This document shows, one piece after another, positions 1 through 6,860 of a stretch of DNA of 64,000 bases. The DNA is from Deltaproteobacteria bacterium. Its GTDB lineage: Bacteria; Desulfobacterota; JADFVX01. The notes under the pieces were generated by a model. The model was not told where the DNA came from and searched no databases. It saw only the letters and a list, made by a program, of their open reading frames with translations. A program made the position numbers and the translations under genes. The first letter of the stretch is position 1. Each line of letters begins with the position of its first letter. The stretch spans positions 1-64,000 of the forward strand of contig JAOUBX010000003.1 in NCBI GenBank assembly GCA_029860075.1. The letters are read 5' to 3'.

Positions 1-929
1 GCCGACTGCTGCCACAGGATGAGGCCCGAAAGAACGTCGTCCATGCCTTGCAGCCACGCGCCTGCGCCTGATTCCTCCAGACGCGCCTTCAGTTCCAGAT
101 ATTCGCTGACCGCTTCATTATGATATCGGGCACATTCTAAAAGCGCCGACTGCTCGCTAATGGCCTTTTCTCTTTTCAGTATCATGGCCAGATTAAAATT
201 ACAGGGCCTTTTTACCTCTTTGTGATAAGAGAAGATGTCGTTACCGAGATAGATAATCTCACCCGCTTTTTTTAGAAAGGCATCGAGCAAGAGGCTGTGG
301 ACTTTGTCAAAAGGCATTTCGGCTGAAGCCAGTTCTCCCAGGTAGAGAGTGGGTAGAACACCTGAAGAGAAGGGCCGGATATGAAAGTAGCTGTCAACAT
401 CGGTTTTCGACGGATCACCGCAAATGGCCGGCTCTTTTTCGATGCCTTCAAAGAGCCACATTTTCATGGCATGGCAGAATCTTTTGCAGAGCTCGGGCCT
501 TGCAAATTGCGGCAGACGGCGCCCCAGTTCCCTTGCTGCCGGAACAAAGCAATCTTCAATGTCACCGAAGGCATGGCTGCCCTCCAGTGATGCTATGTAG
601 CTTCTGAAGAGGGCATGCCGTTTTTTTTCGGACTGCCGCCGCTTGCGGCTGGACTCTAGCCTGTCATCAAGAAGAAACCACCAGGCCATGAAGTCGGACG
701 CGAACTGTGCCGCCTTTCTCCCCGCCCCCGGATAGACAAGCGCTGAAAAGAGCCCCGTGTCGAGCTTTGCCAGGGTCTTCTCCAGCTGTGAAATGTCTTT
801 GGAAAAGTGTTCCTTACACCATTGGCGCGTATTGTCCTGCAATTGACGGGCAAAGGCCGGGTCTGCCCCGGAGCGCCTCTCGCCGGGATAGCTCAGGGCC
901 AGCCATTTTTCATTATTATTATGAGACAT
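1..929 (-). CDS. Class I terpene synthase (partial, C-terminus beyond window start)
   Basis: The minus-strand frame from the ATG at 929 stays open to base 1, giving 309 residues and no stop, so the gene continues outside the window. The translation shows the two metal-binding motifs of bacterial class I terpene cyclases: an aspartate-rich FLLDDRLE after a WW pair near residue 85, and the NSE motif NDIFSYHKE near residue 230. An arginine in YFHIRP lies about 45 residues before the NSE motif, where the diphosphate-sensing arginine of this family sits. Such enzymes ionise and cyclise a prenyl diphosphate in the cytoplasm; the product cannot be predicted. The Shine-Dalgarno sequence is weak. The glycosyltransferase upstream on the same strand may or may not belong with it. 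The family call is firm; substrate and product are unknown. Confidence 0.88.
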   Translation of the reverse strand, partial: MSHNNNEKWLALSYPGERRSGADPAFARQLQDNTRQWCKEHFSKDISQLEKTLAKLDTGLFSALVYPGAGRKAAQFASDFMAWWFLLDDRLESSRKRRQSEKKRHALFRSYIASLEGSHAFGDIEDCFVPAARELGRRLPQFARPELCKRFCHAMKMWLFEGIEKEPAICGDPSKTDVDSYFHIRPFSSGVLPTLYLGELASAEMPFDKVHSLLLDAFLKKAGEIIYLGNDIFSYHKEVKRPCNFNLAMILKREKAISEQSALLECARYHNEAVSEYLELKARLEESGAGAWLQGMDDVLSGLILWQQS

Positions 930-1004
930 ATTTATTTCTAATTAATCTTTGAAGTCCCCATCTTTTGGGCGGGGTTAGAGTTAAAAGGCTATGCCATAAT
1001 AATT

Positions 1005-1240
1005 TTACTTTTCTTTTGCGGACAAAGAAAAGTAAGAAAAGAAAGGCCGCCCTAAGCCCGGTTAAAACCGGATAAGTACCTTAACGAAATAACTTCCTGT
1101 AAAAAGAAACAGAAAGTTATTTCTAAGTTACTAAACTTGGTCCCGCCAAGGCGGGACTTCCCTCCTTCCACCGTTGCCTTCGGCGGGCACAAAAACTCGC
1201 TTCGCTCAAACAGTTTGTGCCCTTCATCCTCAGTCAACGG
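1005..1240. repeat. Nested inverted repeats in the 930-1348 intergenic gap
   Basis: The 419-base gap between the terpene synthase and the glycosyltransferase holds no convincing gene but several hairpins. A perfect 12-bp inverted repeat (TTACTTTTCTTT) lies at 1005-1016 and 1024-1035. A palindrome GTCCCGCC/GGCGGGAC lies at 1140-1157. A nested structure has CCGTTG (1171) pairing with CAACGG (1235), enclosing GGGCACAAA (1185) pairing with TTTGTGCCC (1214). This resembles dispersed REP-like intergenic elements of proteobacteria; the assignment is by appearance only. Confidence 0.6.
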
Positions 1241-1348
1241 CTACACTCGGCTGCCTTTTAACGGGAAGGAAAAGCAAGGCCTTTTAGGGCTCAAGCAAGA
1301 CCATGTCCTCTGGGCATGGATTCTTTACTTTGATACAGAGGAAGATAA

Positions 1349-2518
1349 TTAAAACTTCACCCGTTGCCCTTTTTTCAATTCCTTTGTTGAATAATGCGTG
1401 CCTCGCCAGTCGATACCGCCGTTTATCATGCATTTTACGCCCGACCAGAGCATCATAAGCGCCAGAATAAAAAAACCCAGGGGAAGGAAGAGAGCCGTCA
1501 GCCTGGCCCTTCCCTTTTCCGGCGACAGAAAGAATAGAAGTATATTCATGCCGAAGGCAACAATGGCTGCCGTAAGGAGAGGCAGGGAGCCGCTTTCTAA
1601 CCCCCTTACAAGCGCCAGGGGCGGTATGGCGATTAATGTCCATAAAAGCAAGAGGGTAAGGGCCAGACGCCACCACCGGTATCCCAAACCGGGTCCGAAG
1701 AGGTTTTTTTCAAGCCCCTTGAACATTTCCCTTACACTGCCGTACCAGGTGAGTGAGAGGTCTTTTTCGGCAAGGGCGAAGCGGGTTTTCCCCCCTGCCC
1801 TGTTGATCATGAGTCCCAGACCGTAATCATCGCAGGGTTCGAGACGCAGCCACTCAAAACCGGGCGTCTTGCGAAAGGTTTCCGACTTGACCAGGTTGAA
1901 TGCGCCAATGCCCATGGGTGTTTTGCTCCCTTGGCGGTTTACCAGGGCCGAGCGGGTAGAGAGCAGGAAAAGAAGACCGAAGGTTCGCACCGAAAGATCG
2001 AGTAAAAAGCTGTTCACATGGACCTTGGGAAAAAGGGCCACATGATCTGCCCCGTAATGATTGGCGTACATCTGTGTCCGCCGCAGCGCTCCCCGGTGAA
2101 AGTGGACATCGGCATCGGTAAAGAGGAACCACTCCCCCTTTGCCAGTTGCACGCCCCGGTGGAGGGCATTTACCTTGCCGAGCCAGCCCTCGGGCAAGGC
2201 CTTAATATGCAGCGCCTTGATCCGTTCATCCTTTTTTGCCAGTTTATCGATGATCTCTCCCGTTTCGTCTGTTGAGCGGTCGTTTACGGCGATGATTTCC
2301 ATGTTTGGGTAATCCTGCTGAAGCAGCGATGAAAGAGCGGAACCGATATGGGCGGCTTCGTTGCAGGCGGGAATAATGATGCTCATGAGGGGCAGGCTAT
2401 GGGGTTCGTCTTTGATATCCTTCATGTCATCCCGCAGCTTAGGCAACTTTTTCAAGGACCAGATAAAGCCGATTATCATGGCAGACCAGAGTCCGCAAAA
2501 GAAAATTAACGTTTTCAT
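1349..2518 (-). CDS. Family 2 glycosyltransferase, membrane-anchored, HpnB/CrtQ-like
   Basis: A protein of about 390 residues with an N-terminal membrane helix, a GT-A domain and three or so C-terminal hydrophobic segments. The GT2 core is clear: SIIIPACNEA near residue 50, VNDRSTDE, and the metal-binding DxD as FTDADVHF. Later come EPCDDYGLG and a C-terminal WRGTHYS. This layout resembles glycosyltransferases tied to hopanoid or carotenoid decoration, but the substrate is not readable. The ATG at 2518 is preferred over the TTG at 2530 because GGGGAG lies just before it. The start of the terpene synthase is 419 bases downstream across a hairpin-rich gap, so joint function is only a guess. Confidence 0.85.
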   Translation of the reverse strand: MKTLIFFCGLWSAMIIGFIWSLKKLPKLRDDMKDIKDEPHSLPLMSIIIPACNEAAHIGSALSSLLQQDYPNMEIIAVNDRSTDETGEIIDKLAKKDERIKALHIKALPEGWLGKVNALHRGVQLAKGEWFLFTDADVHFHRGALRRTQMYANHYGADHVALFPKVHVNSFLLDLSVRTFGLLFLLSTRSALVNRQGSKTPMGIGAFNLVKSETFRKTPGFEWLRLEPCDDYGLGLMINRAGGKTRFALAEKDLSLTWYGSVREMFKGLEKNLFGPGLGYRWWRLALTLLLLWTLIAIPPLALVRGLESGSLPLLTAAIVAFGMNILLFFLSPEKGRARLTALFLPLGFFILALMMLWSGVKCMINGGIDWRGTHYSTKELKKGQRVKF

Positions 2519-2803
2519 GAAGCTCCCCAAACGCTTCTCGTTTAGTGGTAGTCTGTTATTGTAAACTATAAAGGGAATTAAACCAATATGGGATTGAGAA
2601 TTGGGCAGGAATATTTTCCGGTAAGGGCGCTGGAATGACAGTTAATTTGTATTTATCCGGGCGCAAACCCTTGTCATTGCGCACTTGATGCGGAACGGGG
2701 TTCTTTTTATTATTAGAATTGCAAGTGGCAATGGAAGTTAATATTGACGCTTAAAAGTGTGACACAATTACTGCGTATCTGCAACCGTCCCGGCGCTGAA
2801 GGA

Positions 2804-2947
2804 TTATTTTTTCTTTTTTTCCTTTACCTCGGCAGGCGGCTCTTTTTCCAGGACAAGGGCCGTCTTTTTAGGATTATTCCGGTGTCTTTTACCGGTAGTT
2901 CCCCGCCAGATCTTTCCGCGCTTTGATTTTCTGTCGCCTTTTCCCAT
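2804..2947 (-). CDS. 30S ribosomal protein bTHX (47 aa)
   Basis: A small gene read directly from the minus strand. The protein begins MGKGDRKSKRGKIWRGTTGK, the diagnostic basic N-terminus of the bTHX (S31) family, which binds at the head of the small ribosomal subunit. The remaining half is a Lys/Glu-rich tail ending in KEKKKK, longer than the minimal family length of about 26 residues. A strong Shine-Dalgarno AAAAGGAGA lies eight bases before the ATG. No other small-subunit genes are nearby, which is usual for this protein. Confidence 0.88.
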   Translation of the reverse strand: MGKGDRKSKRGKIWRGTTGKRHRNNPKKTALVLEKEPPAEVKEKKKK

Positions 2948-3272
2948 TATTTATCTCCTTTTAAAATGACTGTTGCAGATTCACTCTTTCCTGTCGAGAA
3001 ATAAGAGCAGCCCCTTGCCCCTCTCAAGCAGCGAATTATCCGGAAACGATAGGCCGACATGAGATCAAGACTATCTTCATCGTTTCCTGTGGTGTCATTA
3101 TGGGCATCGAATTTTTCAAAGTCAATGCCCATATTTTTAAATATATTTCCAAGTATAGCGTAAAATTTACAAATTTAAAGAAAGGCCTTTGCATTTTTTA
3201 AAGCGATTCATTTCCCTTAAGGGCAAGTCACTTTACCGCATCAGCGGGGACGTTAATAAAAATTTTGAATAA
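2948..3272. other. Intergenic stretch with an 11-bp hairpin
   Basis: No supported gene. ATGGGCATCGA (3100-3110) and TCAATGCCCAT (3122-3132) form an imperfect stem with one mismatch. A 61-codon minus-strand frame covers it and ends against the bTHX start, but it lacks a ribosome binding site and family resemblance. The region probably carries the bTHX leader or promoter and the end of the lnt transcript. Confidence 0.4.
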
Positions 3273-4835
3273 TTAAGGGGTATTAGGGGGCTTTATAGAG
3301 AGGGCCAGCAAAAGGATGGCGATGATAGATACAAACATTGCAAAGAGATCACCATAGCGGGTGTAAAATGTTTTTTTACGGGAAGGGGAAATCTTTCCGG
3401 TAATGAAGGATTCTTCATAGATTTTGGTCTCTTTGACAATCCTTCCAAGGGGATCGACAATGGCTGTTACCCCCGTATTGGCCGATCTAAGCATGTATAC
3501 GCCGTTTTCTACGGACCGGAAGGTAATGGCGGAAAGATGCTGGTATGGCGCAGATGTCTTCCCGTACCAGCCGTCATTGGTGATATTAACGAGCACGTTA
3601 GCGCCCTCTTTTACAAATCGCCTCACAAGATCGGGAAATATCGCTTCGTAGCAGATAAGCGGACCGAAAGATAATTTAACCTTGTCACTGTTATTGACTT
3701 CCACATCGAGGGTCATGACCCCCTTTCCGGGAGTAAAATCCCCTATACCCTGGGTAATTTTTTCGACGAAAAAAAGCAGTTTCTTTAATGGCACATATTC
3801 ACCGAAGGGAACGAGGTGAATCTTGTCATAGCGGTCAATGACCTCTATTTTCCTCTTTTCCTTATCCGGCGAAATGAGAAAGGCGCTGTTTAAGTAATTT
3901 ATTTTCTGATCTTCTTTAAAGCTATAAGCGGGACTGCCGAAAATAATCGGGCTGTCGAGTGTTCCCGACATTCTCATTACCCTGTTTCTTAAAATGCCGG
4001 GCTGCTGGAAGTAAAAAGGGACAGCCGTTTCAGGCCAAATGATAACATGCAGATCACCCGATTCACGGAGGGCCTTTTGAGAAAGTTCTTCATAAATAGC
4101 GATTGTTTTGGCGGTGTACTTTTTATCCCACTTAAGGGCCTGGTCTATGTTGCCCTGTATGAGCCCTGCCTGAAAGGTCTTCTCCGGCGCTTTATAATAA
4201 TTGACTTTTATGATTCCATAAGAAAATGTGAGGCCAATAAGGAGTAACAGCATGGCCAACTCCCTGAAAGGGAGGGCTTTTTCCCTGATAAATTTGGCAA
4301 CAATCTGAAAAAAGAGGCTGGAAAAGAGAACAAGGATAAAGGAAATTCCATATACGCCAAGACAATCGGCCAGCTGAATGGCATAAATATTCTTGTATTG
4401 CGTGTAAGCAATAAGGCCCCAGGGATGACCCGTAAAAAGATAGGTTCGAAGGTATTCGAGGGCTACCCATAATGAGGGCGCCCCTAATATAAGAGAGAGG
4501 CCCCTTTGTGAAATCTTTTTCAGTAAAAGCGTAAAGAAGGCCCAGTAGAGGGCCAGGTAAAGATTAAGAAAGAGAAAAAAGAAGAAACTGGCAAGATAAC
4601 CCAGACCGCCAAAGTTAACCATTGTATTTATGAGCCAGTAACAAAGCCCTGAATAGGCAGCTACACCTGCTGCAAGGCCTGCCAGGAAAGCCTCTTTCAG
4701 AGACCGGCTTAAGGTAACGGCCCCTATGAGCGGCGCTATGGCAAGCCAGCCGAGAGGCTCCAGGTCGAAGAAGGGGGAAGCAAGGACATAAAAAAGCGCT
4801 GAAAGAAGAGACAGCGCAAGAACGTTAATATTCAT
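3273..4835 (-). CDS. lnt: Apolipoprotein N-acyltransferase
   Basis: Transfers the third acyl chain to the N-terminal cysteine of lipoproteins in the inner membrane. The 520 residues match the family: several membrane segments up to about residue 210, then a carbon-nitrogen hydrolase domain. The catalytic triad can be placed as E269 in WPETAVP, K338 in RYDKIHLVPFGE and C395 in GPLICYEAIF. Its ATG abuts the corC stop (TAAATG), so the two are translationally adjacent, as in the ybeX-lnt arrangement of enterobacteria. It implies an outer membrane with triacylated lipoproteins, consistent with mltD in this window. Confidence 0.97.
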   Translation of the reverse strand: MNINVLALSLLSALFYVLASPFFDLEPLGWLAIAPLIGAVTLSRSLKEAFLAGLAAGVAAYSGLCYWLINTMVNFGGLGYLASFFFFLFLNLYLALYWAFFTLLLKKISQRGLSLILGAPSLWVALEYLRTYLFTGHPWGLIAYTQYKNIYAIQLADCLGVYGISFILVLFSSLFFQIVAKFIREKALPFRELAMLLLLIGLTFSYGIIKVNYYKAPEKTFQAGLIQGNIDQALKWDKKYTAKTIAIYEELSQKALRESGDLHVIIWPETAVPFYFQQPGILRNRVMRMSGTLDSPIIFGSPAYSFKEDQKINYLNSAFLISPDKEKRKIEVIDRYDKIHLVPFGEYVPLKKLLFFVEKITQGIGDFTPGKGVMTLDVEVNNSDKVKLSFGPLICYEAIFPDLVRRFVKEGANVLVNITNDGWYGKTSAPYQHLSAITFRSVENGVYMLRSANTGVTAIVDPLGRIVKETKIYEESFITGKISPSRKKTFYTRYGDLFAMFVSIIAILLLALSIKPPNTP

Positions 4836-5702
4836 TTACTCTTCCCGCTGGATTTGCAGGTTTGTCTCCTTTTCCGCCGGGGGCTCCATTTTTATCCCCA
4901 CCTTGGCAACGCGCCGCTCATCAGCCTCAATAATGGTAAAGGTAATATTTTCATAATTTATAACGTCATCTACTGCGGGAATCTTGTTGCTCATATGGAC
5001 AAGAAAGCCGCCGAGCGTATCATAATCCTCTTTTGGGATGATAACACCAAGCTTATCGGAAAGTTCATCAATATCTATTTTGGCATCGGCTATGTATTCA
5101 CCTTCTTCAACAACAACAAACTCATCTTCCTCGATATCATACTCATCCTGGATATCACCGACAATTTCTTCAATAAGGTCCTCGATGGTAACAAGACCTG
5201 ACGTTCCGCCATATTCATCGACGACGACGGCAATATGAATGCGCTGGTTTTTCAGTTCCTTGAAAAGATCGTCAATATTCTTTGTTTCCGGAACGAAAAG
5301 CGGTTTTCTCATGACATCCCTGATTTTGTCGGTCTTGCTCTTGCTGATCCAGTATTTAAGCAGATCCTTGGCATAAACAATGCCTACAATCCTGTCTATA
5401 TTCTCCTCATAGACGGGTATCCTGGAATGGCCTACCTTTACGACCAGTTTTGCCACATCTTCAACGCTTGAGTTGATTTCCAGCGCCTCAACGTCCGTTC
5501 TGGGAACCATGACCTCCCTTACGACGATATCTTTCATTTCAAAGATACGGTGAATCATTTCATTTTCATCTTCGTCGAGGAGGCCCGTTTCCTGACCCGT
5601 ATCGATAATGGTCTCCAGCTCTTCCTGGGTTACCTCCTTCTTCCATTTAAAAGGCAGAAAGTTCCTCCACGAAAAGGAACGATCATTATTATTTTTCCCC
5701 AA
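4836..5702 (-). CDS. corC: CorC/HlyC-type CBS-pair protein
   Basis: A soluble 288-residue protein of the CorC (YbeX) type. An N-terminal linker is followed by the hallmark REVMVPRTDVEAL around residue 65, two CBS motifs (HSRIPVYEENIDRIVG and VVVDEYGGTSGLVTIEDLIEE) and a C-terminal CorC/HlyC transporter-associated domain. In other bacteria it is linked to magnesium/cobalt homeostasis. The start is TTG at 5702, with GAGGAG six bases upstream. It lies 16 bases after the DgkA-PAP2 fusion and directly before lnt, within a ybeY-corC-lnt order conserved in many proteobacteria. Confidence 0.93.
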   Translation of the reverse strand: MGKNNNDRSFSWRNFLPFKWKKEVTQEELETIIDTGQETGLLDEDENEMIHRIFEMKDIVVREVMVPRTDVEALEINSSVEDVAKLVVKVGHSRIPVYEENIDRIVGIVYAKDLLKYWISKSKTDKIRDVMRKPLFVPETKNIDDLFKELKNQRIHIAVVVDEYGGTSGLVTIEDLIEEIVGDIQDEYDIEEDEFVVVEEGEYIADAKIDIDELSDKLGVIIPKEDYDTLGGFLVHMSNKIPAVDDVINYENITFTIIEADERRVAKVGIKMEPPAEKETNLQIQREE

Positions 5703-5718
5703 ATTTAACTCCTCTTAT

Positions 5719-6417
5719 CTATCTGAATAGTTGAAAAAAAAGTAACGTAATTAAAAAGCCCAATAAGGCGCCTGTAATGACTTCCGCTTTACTGTGTATT
5801 CCCAGGAGCAACCTGCTGTGGCTAACCATGAGGGCAAGGGCAAAGACAAGCAGGGCAATAAAAGGATCCATCGATATAAGCGACACGGCGGTAAAGACAG
5901 AAAAGGATATGGCCGAATGGCCGCTCGGCATTCCTCCGTGAAGGGGCGTTCCCTTACCGATATGTGACTTCATAATGACGACGACGATAATAACAATGAT
6001 AAGGGAAATCATGGTTATATGTTCGGGTGCTCTTTTTATGCTCTCCAGAGCGACTGTGCTGTATGCAAAAACCGGTTTTGACAATATAATATATCCCATA
6101 ATAAGGGCGCCGAAAGATGCAATCAGCACGGCGCCGGCAGCCACGTCCTTGGCAGCCTTGGCCAGCGGATGAAATTCCTCATGAATAAGATCGATGGTGT
6201 ATTCGATGGCCGAATTGATAAGTTCCGCAAAGATAACAAAGGTGATGGAGATGGCAAGAAGGATAAAATCAGAGCCCTTTATATCGAGAAAGAGGCTTAA
6301 AGTGAGAACGGCTGCGGCAATAATAAAGTGAACCTTCACATGCCTTTCATGCTTTGCGGCATAGAGGATACCTTCAATGGCGCAGTTTAGAGTCTCAAAC
6401 CAGTTTTCCGGTTTCAT
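5719..6417 (-). CDS. Diacylglycerol/undecaprenol kinase-PAP2 phosphatase fusion
   Basis: Two membrane enzymes are fused in 232 residues. The first 120 residues are DgkA-like: a short amphipathic start, three helices and the motif ELINSAIEYTIDLIHEE followed by AKDVAAGAVL. The second half is a PAP2 phosphatase with GGMPSGHSA and SHSRLLLGIHSKAEV, which carry the two catalytic histidines; the leading K-x-R-P motif is not obvious. Kinase and phosphatase on one chain suggest recycling between undecaprenol and its monophosphate, which is inference. The start ATG overlaps the ybeY stop by four bases (ATGA). Confidence 0.9.
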   Translation of the reverse strand: MKPENWFETLNCAIEGILYAAKHERHVKVHFIIAAAVLTLSLFLDIKGSDFILLAISITFVIFAELINSAIEYTIDLIHEEFHPLAKAAKDVAAGAVLIASFGALIMGYIILSKPVFAYSTVALESIKRAPEHITMISLIIVIIVVVIMKSHIGKGTPLHGGMPSGHSAISFSVFTAVSLISMDPFIALLVFALALMVSHSRLLLGIHSKAEVITGALLGFLITLLFFQLFR

Positions 6418-6860
6418 AGATTTCTCTTCTCCAGCGCCTTAAGCAGTTCCTTCTCCTTTCCTTCCATTAGCAGCCGTTGGGCTTCATCCTTTTCATGGTC
6501 ATAGCCGTGAAGATGGAGCATACCGTGGATGAGAAGCGACCTTACCTCCTCCATAACCTGTGCATTTCTTTCCATAGCCTGCTTTTTTGCCCTGTCGAGA
6601 GAGATAACCACATCTCCCAGCATATTGCTGTTAATATTACCAAACTCGCCCTCACCCATGGCAAAGGCAATAACGTCGGTGGGCCGGTTTTTTCCGCGGT
6701 ATTCAGAATTAATGGCGGTCATCTCGGCATCATCGACAAGAAGAATGCTCAACTCGGCGTCAGATGACTGCAAGAGGCGCAGAACAGCTTCCGCCGTTTT
6801 CCTGATCTTTTCCCTGCTTACCCCTGTCAGTCTCTTTTTTCCGCTTATCAGTACCGTCAT
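6414..6860 (-). CDS. ybeY: Endoribonuclease YbeY (16S rRNA maturation factor)
   Basis: A single-domain metalloprotein of 148 residues. The zinc motif is H112-x3-H116-x5-H122 in HGMLHLHGYDH, preceded by the family block YRGKNRPTDVIAFAM. The role in rRNA processing and ribosome quality control is known for the family. The gene begins inside the 3' end of the preceding HD-domain gene, overlapping it by 101 bases in another frame, and ends in a four-base overlap with the DgkA-PAP2 fusion. The N-terminal length fits the family, so the long overlap seems real. Confidence 0.95.
   Translation of the reverse strand: MTVLISGKKRLTGVSREKIRKTAEAVLRLLQSSDAELSILLVDDAEMTAINSEYRGKNRPTDVIAFAMGEGEFGNINSNMLGDVVISLDRAKKQAMERNAQVMEEVRSLLIHGMLHLHGYDHEKDEAQRLLMEGKEKELLKALEKRNL

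Noticed and set aside
2947-3132. 61-codon minus-strand frame ending at the bTHX start
   Set aside because: No ribosome binding site, no family resemblance, and it covers a hairpin; more likely a leader region than a gene.
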